From: an uncultured Clostridia bacterium
Lineage (GTDB): Bacteria; Bacillota; Clostridia; Oscillospirales; Ruminococcaceae
DNA length: 6,678 nt
Direction of reading: 5' to 3'
Assembly (NCBI GenBank): GCA_945933905.1
Contig: CAMEQX010000074.1
Location: 1-6,678, forward strand
Below the pieces are notes generated by a model. The model was given only the letters and a program-made list of their open reading frames with translations. It did no database searches and was not told the DNA's origin. Positions 1 to 5,515 of the stretch are shown piece after piece. Position 1 is the stretch's first letter; each line of letters begins with the position of its first letter. A program made the translations under genes and the position numbers.

Positions 1-929
1 ACGGAATTTGCTCGGATTTGAAGAAAATCGTTGAAATTGCGCATAAGCACGGACTTCTCGCGCTTTGTGACGAGGCGCACGGCACGCATTTTTACTTCGG
101 TGAAAATCTCCCGCCGAGTGGTATGAGCTGCGGCGCGGATATGGCTGCCGTTTCCGTTCACAAAACGGGCGGCTCCCTCACGCAGAGCGCAATCCTACTC
201 ACCGCGAAAACCGTCAACGCAAACTACGTTCGACAGGTGATAAACCTCACGCAGACCACCTCGGCGAGCTATCTTCTTATGGTTTCGCTGGACTTGGCGC
301 GACAAAATCTCGCGCTCAACGGAAAGCAGTTTTACGCGAAAACCGTTGAATTTACCGACTACGCGCGCCGCGAAATCAACCAGACGGGCGGTTACTACGC
401 GTTCGGCGAGGAGCTTTGCAACGGCGCGGATTTTTACGCGTTTGACCGCACAAAGCTCTCGGTTCACACGCGCGCTATGGGACTTGCGGGGATTGAGGTC
501 TATGACTTGCTTCGCGATGAATACGGAATTCAAATCGAATTCGGCGATATCGGAAACATTCTCGCGATTATCACGGGTGCTGACCGCGCGCTTGAAATCG
601 AGCGATTGATGTCCGCGCTGTCCGAGATAAAGCGGCTTTACGGCAAGTCACCGGTCGGACTTTACGACCACGAATACATCAACCCGATTGTCGAAATGCC
701 GCCGCAGCAAGCGTTTTACTCCGAGCAGAAATCAATCTCGCTCGACAGCGCCGCAGGCAAAATCTGCGCGGAATTTGTTATGTGCTACCCGCCCGGAATA
801 CCGATTTTGGCGCCCGGCGAGCGTATCACCGAGGATATCCTCGACTACATCAGATTTGCCAAGGAAAAGGGCTGCAACCTCACGGGCTGCCGCGATATGA
901 AGGTTGAGTATCTTGAAGTTGTTGATTAG
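1..929 (+). CDS. speA: Orn/Lys/Arg decarboxylase, SpeA/YaaO type (5' truncated by window edge)
   Basis: PLP-dependent, fold-type I amino acid decarboxylase supplying the diamine or agmatine for the polyamine genes downstream; cytoplasmic. Reading is open from base 3, so the real start lies left of the window. About 308 codons are present; the Bacillus SpeA family has about 480-490 residues, so roughly 170-180 are missing. Visible hallmarks are CDEAHG (bases 66-83), whose Asp normally contacts the PLP pyridine nitrogen, and SVHKTGGSLTQ, whose Lys (codon 162-164) is the expected Schiff-base lysine. The C-terminal domain has YPPGIPILAPGE (from about 784), a family signature. The stop (927-929) overlaps the Shine-Dalgarno of speE, so the two are co-transcribed and probably translationally coupled. 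Family is certain; substrate is not. Arginine, lysine and ornithine decarboxylases of this fold cannot be told apart by eye, so the symbol is by family resemblance. Confidence 0.93.
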   Translation, partial: GICSDLKKIVEIAHKHGLLALCDEAHGTHFYFGENLPPSGMSCGADMAAVSVHKTGGSLTQSAILLTAKTVNANYVRQVINLTQTTSASYLLMVSLDLARQNLALNGKQFYAKTVEFTDYARREINQTGGYYAFGEELCNGADFYAFDRTKLSVHTRAMGLAGIEVYDLLRDEYGIQIEFGDIGNILAIITGADRALEIERLMSALSEIKRLYGKSPVGLYDHEYINPIVEMPPQQAFYSEQKSISLDSAAGKICAEFVMCYPPGIPILAPGERITEDILDYIRFAKEKGCNLTGCRDMKVEYLEVVD

Positions 930-937
930 GAGTTTTT

Positions 938-1795
938 ATGGAGCTTTGGTTTACCGAAAATCACACTCAAAGCGTGAAGTTTTCCATCAAAATTAAACGT
1001 CACCTCGCAAGCGTTCAGAGCGAATATCAGAAAATCGATATCCTCGAAAGCGAGGAGCTTGGGCGAATTCTCGTGCTGGACGGATTTCTTATGCTCACCG
1101 AAAAGGACGAGTACATTTATCACGAGATGATTACGCACGTTCCGTTGAGCGTGAACCCGAATATCAAGAAAATCCTCGTTATCGGCGCGGGTGACGGCGG
1201 AACAATCCGCGAGCTTTGCCGCTTCAAGAGCGTGGAACATATCGATATGGTTGAAATCGACAGGCAGGTTGTCGAGCTTTGCCGCGAGTTTCTCCCGCAG
1301 ACAGCTTGCTCCCTCGATGACCCGCGCGTTCACATCTACTTCGAGGACGGACTGAAATTCGTCCGCAGAGCCGAAAACGAGTACGATTTGATTATCGTTG
1401 ATTCGACAGACCCGTTTGGTCCCGGCGAGGGCTTGTTTACAAAGGAATTCTACGGAAACTGCTACAAGGCGCTCACCGAGGACGGAATTCTCGTAAATCA
1501 GCACGAAAGCACGTTCTACGATGAATATGCCGAGGCAATGAAGCGTGCGCATAGCAGAATTAAGAACTTCTTCCCCATCGCGCTCGTTTATCAGGCGCAT
1601 ATTCCCACTTATCCTTCGGGGCACTGGCTGTTCGGGTTCGCTTCAAAGAAATATCACCCCGTTCTTGACCAAAACGCAGAGTGGTGGGTTGAACAGGGGC
1701 TCAAAACGCATTATTACAACCGTTTCGTTCATAGCGGTTGCTTTGCGCTCCCGCAGAATGTGCGCGATGTTTTGAGAGAAACCCCGAAAGAGTGA
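938..1795 (+). CDS. speE: Spermidine synthase family aminopropyltransferase (SpeE)
   Basis: Cytoplasmic aminopropyltransferase. The family transfers the aminopropyl group of decarboxylated S-adenosylmethionine to putrescine (in some members to agmatine or longer amines), releasing methylthioadenosine. At 285 residues it is normal length. An N-terminal beta domain (about 1-60) contains LVLDGFLMLTEKDEYIYHE (45-63), then a Rossmann methyltransferase-like fold: GAGDGG (83-88), acidic VEID (105-108), EDG (136-138) and the catalytic DSTDP (155-159). YPSGHW and HSGCFALP near the C-terminus are also family-typical. Most SpeE proteins have Gln in the LDGxxQ motif; here residue 52 is Met, which as I recall is also so in the Thermotoga enzyme. 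The start is fixed by AGGAG (928-932), five bases upstream and overlapping the decarboxylase stop. No speD is visible, so the decarboxy-SAM source must lie elsewhere or the substrate differs. Confidence 0.95.
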   Translation: MELWFTENHTQSVKFSIKIKRHLASVQSEYQKIDILESEELGRILVLDGFLMLTEKDEYIYHEMITHVPLSVNPNIKKILVIGAGDGGTIRELCRFKSVEHIDMVEIDRQVVELCREFLPQTACSLDDPRVHIYFEDGLKFVRRAENEYDLIIVDSTDPFGPGEGLFTKEFYGNCYKALTEDGILVNQHESTFYDEYAEAMKRAHSRIKNFFPIALVYQAHIPTYPSGHWLFGFASKKYHPVLDQNAEWWVEQGLKTHYYNRFVHSGCFALPQNVRDVLRETPKE

Positions 1796-1808
1796 AAACG
1801 GATTTTTG

Positions 1809-1817
1809 TGGTACAAT
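1809..1817 (+). promoter_or_regulatory. Possible internal promoter (extended -10) before the carboxyspermidine dehydrogenase gene
   Basis: The 53-base gap after speE contains TGgTACAAT, an extended -10 motif (TG at 1809-1810, hexamer TACAAT at 1812-1817, one mismatch from TATAAT). No good -35 lies 16-18 bases upstream, which is tolerable for extended -10 promoters. Transcription would start near 1824, leaving a leader of about 25 bases that carries the Shine-Dalgarno GTGAGG (1835-1840). It would let the dehydrogenase and nspC be expressed apart from the decarboxylase and speE. Prediction from motif only. Confidence 0.4.
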
Positions 1818-1848
1818 AAACGAAAACAAGTAAAGTGAGGTAAAAAAG

Positions 1849-3051
1849 ATGAGCAAGGCATTGATTATCGGCGCGGGCGGCGTGGCTTCGGTTGTTGTGG
1901 CAAAGTGCTGCCAGAACAGCGAGGTTTTTTCGGAGATTATGATTGCTTCGAGAACCAAAGCAAAGTGCGACGCGCTTAAAGAAAAGTGGCAGGACAAGAC
2001 CAAAACCGTTATTTCAACCGCGGCTGTTAACGCGGACAACGTTCCCGAGCTGGTTGCGCTTATCAAGGAATACAAGCCCGATATCGTGATGAATATTGCG
2101 CTGCCTTATCAGGATTTGCACATTATGGACGCTTGCCTTGAATGCAAGGTTGACTATCTCGATACCGCAAACTATGAGCCCGAGGATACCGCGAAATTCG
2201 AGTATTCGTGGCAGTGGGCTTACCGCGAGCGCTTCGAAAAGGCGGGAATTACCGCAATTCTCGGCTGCGGCTTTGACCCCGGCGTTACGGGAGTTTTCTC
2301 GGCTTACGCGCAAAAGCACGAATTTGACGAAATCAACTATATCGATATCCTCGACTGCAACGGCGGCGACCACGGCTACCCCTTTGCAACAAACTTTAAC
2401 CCCGAAATCAATATCCGCGAGGTGAGCGCGAAGGGCTCTTATATTGAGGACGGAAAGTGGGTTGAAACCGAGCCTATGGAGATAAAGCGCGTCTATAACT
2501 TCAAGGGCGTCGGTGAAAAGGATATGTATTTGCTTCACCACGAGGAGCTGGAAAGCCTTGCCCTCAACATCAAGGGCATCAAGAGAATTCGCTTCTTTAT
2601 GACCTTCGGGCAGAGCTATCTCACGCACCTCAAGTGCCTTGAAAACGTTGGTATGACGAGCATTGAGCCGATTATGTACGAGGGCAAGGAGATTATCCCG
2701 CTTCAGTTTTTGAAGGCGGTTCTCCCCGACCCCGCGTCGCTCGGTCCGAGAACTGTCGGAAAAACCAACATCGGCTGCATTTTCCGCGGCAAAAAGGACG
2801 GCAAGGACAAGAACTATTACCTCTACAATATCTGCGACCATCAGGAGTGCTACAAGGAAGTCGGCTCGCAGGCGATTTCCTACACAACAGGCGTGCCCGC
2901 GATGATTGGCGCTATGATGGTGCTCAAGGGTGAGTGGAAAAAGCCCGGCGTTTACAATGTCGAGGAAATGAACCCCGACCCCTTTATGACCGCGCTCAAC
3001 GAGTGGGGTCTGCCGTGGGAAGAGGACAGAAATCCCGTGCTTGTGGACTGA
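1849..3051 (+). CDS. Carboxynorspermidine/carboxyspermidine dehydrogenase (saccharopine dehydrogenase family)
   Basis: Predicted NADPH-dependent enzyme that condenses L-aspartate beta-semialdehyde with putrescine (or diaminopropane) and reduces the Schiff base to carboxyspermidine (or carboxynorspermidine). This is the first step of the decarboxy-SAM-independent spermidine route known from Vibrio and Campylobacter. The 400 residues match the family. The N-terminus is a Rossmann dinucleotide site, ALIIGAGGVAS (4-14), followed after the next strand by ASRT, where an Arg suits NADP phosphate binding. GCGFDPGVTG (139-148) is a saccharopine-dehydrogenase-family signature. Start ATG has GTGAGG eight bases upstream. 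The partner decarboxylase follows directly, which rules in this function over true saccharopine dehydrogenase. A homologous branch uses agmatine (carboxyaminopropylagmatine route), so the amine acceptor is open, especially if the upstream decarboxylase acts on arginine. Confidence 0.92.
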   Translation: MSKALIIGAGGVASVVVAKCCQNSEVFSEIMIASRTKAKCDALKEKWQDKTKTVISTAAVNADNVPELVALIKEYKPDIVMNIALPYQDLHIMDACLECKVDYLDTANYEPEDTAKFEYSWQWAYRERFEKAGITAILGCGFDPGVTGVFSAYAQKHEFDEINYIDILDCNGGDHGYPFATNFNPEINIREVSAKGSYIEDGKWVETEPMEIKRVYNFKGVGEKDMYLLHHEELESLALNIKGIKRIRFFMTFGQSYLTHLKCLENVGMTSIEPIMYEGKEIIPLQFLKAVLPDPASLGPRTVGKTNIGCIFRGKKDGKDKNYYLYNICDHQECYKEVGSQAISYTTGVPAMIGAMMVLKGEWKKPGVYNVEEMNPDPFMTALNEWGLPWEEDRNPVLVD

Positions 3052-3091
3052 TTTCGGGCGAAATCATTTGCCGAAGCTGCTTGAAATCGGC

Positions 3092-3107
3092 TTTCACGAA
3101 TGTGAGG
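3092..3107 (+). promoter_or_regulatory. Small hairpin covering the nspC ribosome-binding site
   Basis: In the 63-base gap before nspC, TTTCAC (3092-3097) can pair with GTGAGG (3102-3107) around a GAAT loop. The stem is six pairs, two of them G-U. The right arm is the Shine-Dalgarno of nspC, seven bases ahead of the ATG at 3115. Further short pairings sit just upstream: GATTTC/GAAATC at 3050-3055/3060-3065 and GCCGA/TCGGC at 3070-3074/3087-3091. The stem is weak and may have no role. Confidence 0.25.
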
Positions 3108-3114
3108 TTATCCT

Positions 3115-4251
3115 ATGACTTGGACAGAAATGGTTGAAACACCGTGCTACGTTATCGATGAAAAGAAGCTCCGCGAAAATCTCGAGCTTCTCAAATACGT
3201 TCGCGAAAAGGCGGGCTGCAAAATCCTGCTCGCGCAGAAGGCGTTCTCGGCGTATGCGACTTACCCGCTGATTTCGCAGTACCTTGACGGCTGCACGGCA
3301 AGCGGTATTTTCGAGGCGCGGCTCGGTTTCGAGGAATTTCGCAAGGAAAATCACATTTTCTCGCCCGCTTATCCCGAGAAGGATTTCGATGAAATCGTGA
3401 AAATCTGCGACCATATTCTGTTCAATTCACCGAAACAATGGGCGAAATTCCGTGAAAAAGTGCGCGCTTCCGAGCGGTATATTCAGGCGGGAATTCGCGT
3501 AAATCCCGAATACAGCGAGATTGAAACCGATATCTACAATCCGTGCTTCACGGGCTCGCGGCTCGGCACAACGCTTGAGCAGTTCAAGGAAGATTTGTTG
3601 CTTGTTGACGGGATTGACGGGCTGCATTTCCACACGATGTGCGAACAAAACTCAGATGTTCTCTCAAGGACGGTTCCCGTGTTTGAGGAGAAATTCGGGT
3701 TTATGTTTGACAGGATAAAGTGGGTGAATTTTGGCGGCGGTCATCACATCACGCGAAAAGATTATGACGTGGAATTGCTTATCGATACCGTGAAAAAATT
3801 CCGCGAAAAATACGGTCTTGACGTGTATCTTGAGCCGGGAGAAGCGGTTGCGCTGAACGCGGGTTATCTTGTCACAACCGTTCTCGAAACGGGCAAAAAC
3901 GGCATAAATGTCGCGATAACAGACGCTTCTGCCGCGTGTCATATGCCCGATGTTCTCGAGATGCCGTACCGACCGAATATCATCGGCGCGGATTTCCCCG
4001 AGAAAAAACCGTTCACCTATCGGCTCGGCGGAAACACCTGTCTTGCGGGCGATATAATCGGCGATTATTCGTTTGACGAGCCGCTCTGCGAGGGTAAACG
4101 GCTGGTGTTCGAAGATATGGCGATTTATTCGATGTGCAAAAACAACACGTTTAACGGAATTCCGCTGCCGTCGATTTATTTGCTGAAGGAAAGCGGCGAG
4201 GCTGAGCTGCTGAAGAAATTCGGCTATGACGACTTTAAATCAAGACTTTGA
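3115..4251 (+). CDS. nspC: Carboxynorspermidine/carboxyspermidine decarboxylase
   Basis: PLP-dependent decarboxylase of the alanine-racemase fold (fold-type III, relative of DAP and ornithine decarboxylases). It removes the carboxyl group from carboxyspermidine or carboxynorspermidine made by the preceding gene's enzyme, yielding spermidine or norspermidine. At 378 residues it is full length for NspC. It begins with TPCYVIDEKKL (9-19). KILLAQKAFS (36-45) has the expected PLP lysine at K42. NFGGGHHIT (205-213) is the glycine loop for the PLP phosphate. YLEPGEAV (238-245) has the pyridine-nitrogen-binding Glu. TCLAGD (308-313) supplies the active-site Cys and Asp usually donated across the dimer interface. 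All key residues appear intact. The start has GAGG seven bases upstream. Pairing with the dehydrogenase is the textbook arrangement; the exact substrate chain length is inferred. Confidence 0.95.
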   Translation: MTWTEMVETPCYVIDEKKLRENLELLKYVREKAGCKILLAQKAFSAYATYPLISQYLDGCTASGIFEARLGFEEFRKENHIFSPAYPEKDFDEIVKICDHILFNSPKQWAKFREKVRASERYIQAGIRVNPEYSEIETDIYNPCFTGSRLGTTLEQFKEDLLLVDGIDGLHFHTMCEQNSDVLSRTVPVFEEKFGFMFDRIKWVNFGGGHHITRKDYDVELLIDTVKKFREKYGLDVYLEPGEAVALNAGYLVTTVLETGKNGINVAITDASAACHMPDVLEMPYRPNIIGADFPEKKPFTYRLGGNTCLAGDIIGDYSFDEPLCEGKRLVFEDMAIYSMCKNNTFNGIPLPSIYLLKESGEAELLKKFGYDDFKSRL

Positions 4252-4253
4252 AA

Positions 4254-4261
4254 GAGGGTGA
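4254..4261 (+). promoter_or_regulatory. Ribosome-binding site deciding the GTG start at 4266
   Basis: GAGGGTGA lies four bases before the GTG at 4266. Its GGTGA part matches the 3' side of the full anti-Shine-Dalgarno complement (AGGAGGTGA) at ideal spacing. This favours GTG 4266 over the in-frame TTG at 4248, which overlaps the nspC stop and lacks such a site, and over the ATG at 4284. Confidence 0.65.
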
Positions 4262-4265
4262 GCTT

Positions 4266-4907
4266 GTGGCTGTTTTGTACAATATGGAGCCGTTTGAGGT
4301 GCTGAAAATCCTCTACGGCGAGCGCACGGACGGTATTCCCGAGGAAGATTTTGAGCGAAATAAGCTTGAGCGCGGAATTGACGTGCCGCAAAGCGTAAAG
4401 CGTTTTCTCGAGAATTACGCGTATCTTTCCGTCAATCAGCAGAGCTACATAAAGCTCATTCACCCGAATATTATGACGCCGTACATATTCACGGATTTCG
4501 ATGGGACGAAGCTTCCGCTTGTCTGCATCGGCAGAACCGGCGAATTCAAGGCGGCTGTCTGCGAGGGAAACGTCGCTGACCCCGCGGTTTTCCTGATAAA
4601 AACGGCGGGCGGTCCCGTTGAAATCACGCTGTCGAACACCTCGGTTTTCGAGCTTATCAAGGGCAATCTGTTCTCCGTTTTCGCGAAAATGCGCCGCGCG
4701 ATTATTGCAGAGGAGCCGCAGCAAGCGGTTTCTCTGCTCCGCGAATTTGACGTTGACCTTGACGAAATCGAAAAATGCTCGGAGCGCTCGGGGAAATTCC
4801 TGTTCTGCTTCAACGAGGAGAAACAAACCTTTATTGTCGCGGATTTGAGCAGCGGCGAGCTGTCGAGATTTCTTTTCGTAACAGACGAAAATTTCATCAA
4901 TAAATAA
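4266..4907 (+). CDS. Uncharacterised protein, possible SUKH (SMI1/KNR4)-like fold
   Basis: I do not recognise this 213-residue protein with certainty. It is acidic/mixed, with no signal peptide and no membrane segment, so cytoplasmic. Features resemble the SUKH superfamily: a short helix, then IPEEDFERNKLERGIDVPQS (24-43) leading into the helix KRFLENY (45-51); strand-like segments with TDFDGTKLPLVCIG (76-89); DPAVFL (105-110) at the position of the usual PPVY-type strand; and SVFELIKGNLF after it, like the closing helix. A helical tail of about 80 residues with many Glu, Arg and Ser follows. SUKH proteins are often immunity proteins or housekeeping binding modules, but no toxin gene is in the window. 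The start is GTG with a good ribosome site. The gene begins 14 bases after nspC and ends just before the operon terminator, so it is the last gene of the polyamine operon. Gene reality is firm; fold assignment is a pattern-based guess. Confidence 0.8.
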   Translation: MAVLYNMEPFEVLKILYGERTDGIPEEDFERNKLERGIDVPQSVKRFLENYAYLSVNQQSYIKLIHPNIMTPYIFTDFDGTKLPLVCIGRTGEFKAAVCEGNVADPAVFLIKTAGGPVEITLSNTSVFELIKGNLFSVFAKMRRAIIAEEPQQAVSLLREFDVDLDEIEKCSERSGKFLFCFNEEKQTFIVADLSSGELSRFLFVTDENFINK

Positions 4908-4913
4908 AAAATC

Positions 4914-4938
4914 GGCTGTCGTTTTCGGCAGCCTTTTT
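4914..4938 (+). terminator. Rho-independent terminator of the polyamine operon
   Basis: An 8-bp stem, GGCTGTCG (4914-4921) with CGGCAGCC (4926-4933), has one G-U pair and a TTTT loop, and is followed by five T (4934-4938). It starts six bases after the last stop codon of the operon. Confidence 0.9.
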
Positions 4939-4947
4939 GCATATTTT

Positions 4948-4974
4948 TTGCACTTTGTCCATATATTTTACAAA
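4948..4974 (+). promoter_or_regulatory. Weak candidate promoter for tspO
   Basis: TTGCAC (4948-4953) as -35 and TACAAA (4969-4974) as -10, spaced by 15 bases, lie in an AT-rich stretch just after the operon terminator. A promoter is needed here because tspO is cut off by that terminator, but the boxes are imperfect and the spacing short. Confidence 0.3.
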
Positions 4975-4987
4975 TACTCGGACAAAG
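4953..4987. repeat. Perfect 8-bp inverted repeat, candidate operator of tspO
   Basis: CTTTGTCC (4953-4960) and GGACAAAG (4980-4987) are exact reverse complements separated by 19 AT-rich bases. The left arm touches the proposed -35, the centre covers the proposed -10, and the right arm overlaps the tspO Shine-Dalgarno AAAGGAG (4984-4990). This placement suits a dimeric repressor site. If transcription starts further upstream, it would instead suit an RNA hairpin masking the ribosome site. Confidence 0.5.
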
Positions 4988-4996
4988 GAGCAAGCT

Positions 4997-5470
4997 ATGA
5001 AAAGAAACAATTTATACGATTTGCTGATTTTTGTGCTTTCCGCGGAGCTTGCGGGCGTGCTGTCAAGCCTTTTTTCAGGCGACATAAGCGCGGTTTACGA
5101 TACGCTTGAAAAGCCGCCGCTTTCGCCGCCCGCGTGGGTTTTCCCGATTGTATGGATAATTCTTTACGCGCTGATGGGGATTTCCGCGTTTATCGTCTAT
5201 CGCTCGGACGGCGAGCCCGTGCGCGTCAAATCCGCGCTGCGTGTTTACTGGCTTCAGCTGGTCGTGAATTTCTCGTGGAGCATAGTTTTCTTCAGATTTC
5301 AAGCGTTTTGGGCAGCCGCGGTTGTGCTTGCAATTTTGCTTGTTCTCGTCATCACAATGCTCGTAAAATTCGCGAAAATCCGTCCCGCAGCCGCTCTGAT
5401 AAATGTACCGTATCTGCTTTGGCTGCTTTTCGCGGGTTATCTGAATGTGGCAACGGCGGTTCTCAACTGA
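4997..5470 (+). CDS. tspO: TspO/MBR family tryptophan-rich sensory membrane protein
   Basis: Bacterial homologue of the mitochondrial translocator protein. The family binds porphyrins and other ligands and is tied to tetrapyrrole handling and stress responses; its exact role is unsettled. The 157 residues and five predicted membrane helices (about 7-26, 47-68, 81-99, 103-124, 131-154) fit the family. Signature parts are YDTLEKPPLSPPAWVFPIVW (34-53), YALMG (57-61), QLVVNFSWSIVFF (87-99) and NVPYLLWLLFAGYLN (136-150). Conserved Trp and Asn expected to line the ligand pocket are present (W47, N91, W94, W142). Start ATG 4997 is chosen over an in-frame ATG at 4937 because AAAGGAG lies six bases upstream and the earlier start would fall at the operon terminator's edge. 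The gene is flanked by terminators on both sides, so it is transcribed alone. Confidence 0.93.
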   Translation: MKRNNLYDLLIFVLSAELAGVLSSLFSGDISAVYDTLEKPPLSPPAWVFPIVWIILYALMGISAFIVYRSDGEPVRVKSALRVYWLQLVVNFSWSIVFFRFQAFWAAAVVLAILLVLVITMLVKFAKIRPAAALINVPYLLWLLFAGYLNVATAVLN

Positions 5471-5472
5471 AT

Positions 5473-5515
5473 AAAAACGCGCGGTCTGTCTTTCGATAAA
5501 CCGCGCGATTTTTTT
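5473..5515. terminator. Bidirectional terminator between tspO and the trpB-like gene
   Basis: An 8-bp perfect stem, CGCGCGGT (5478-5485) with ACCGCGCG (5500-5507), can extend inward after one mismatch (TGTC/GATA around a TTTC loop). On the plus strand seven T follow (5509-5515). On the minus strand the five A at 5473-5477 read as T after the same stem. It therefore serves both convergent genes, and its plus-strand T-run overlaps the minus-strand gene's TAA (5514-5516). Confidence 0.88.

Noticed and set aside
18..20. TTG as start of the decarboxylase
   Set aside because: The frame is open upstream to the window edge and the encoded GICSDL before it matches the family, so the gene simply begins outside.
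926..1624. Long antisense open frame opposite speE (232 codons)
   Set aside because: It lies wholly against a well-supported gene, shows no recognisable motif and has no ribosome site; codon bias of the real gene keeps the opposite frame open.
2014..2841. Long antisense open frame opposite the dehydrogenase gene (275 codons)
   Set aside because: Same reasons: a shadow of a conserved gene, with low-complexity Val/Leu/Ala-rich translation and no family features.
3050..3065. GATTTC/GAAATC hairpin after the dehydrogenase as a terminator
   Set aside because: Only six pairs, AT-rich, and no following T-run; nspC is expected to be co-transcribed.
4248..4250. TTG overlapping the nspC stop as start of the SUKH-like gene
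   Set aside because: GTG at 4266 has a strong, well-spaced GAGGGTGA ribosome site; the TTG does not.
4937..4939. ATG as start of tspO
   Set aside because: It falls at the end of the upstream terminator, has no ribosome site and would add 20 residues not typical of TspO.
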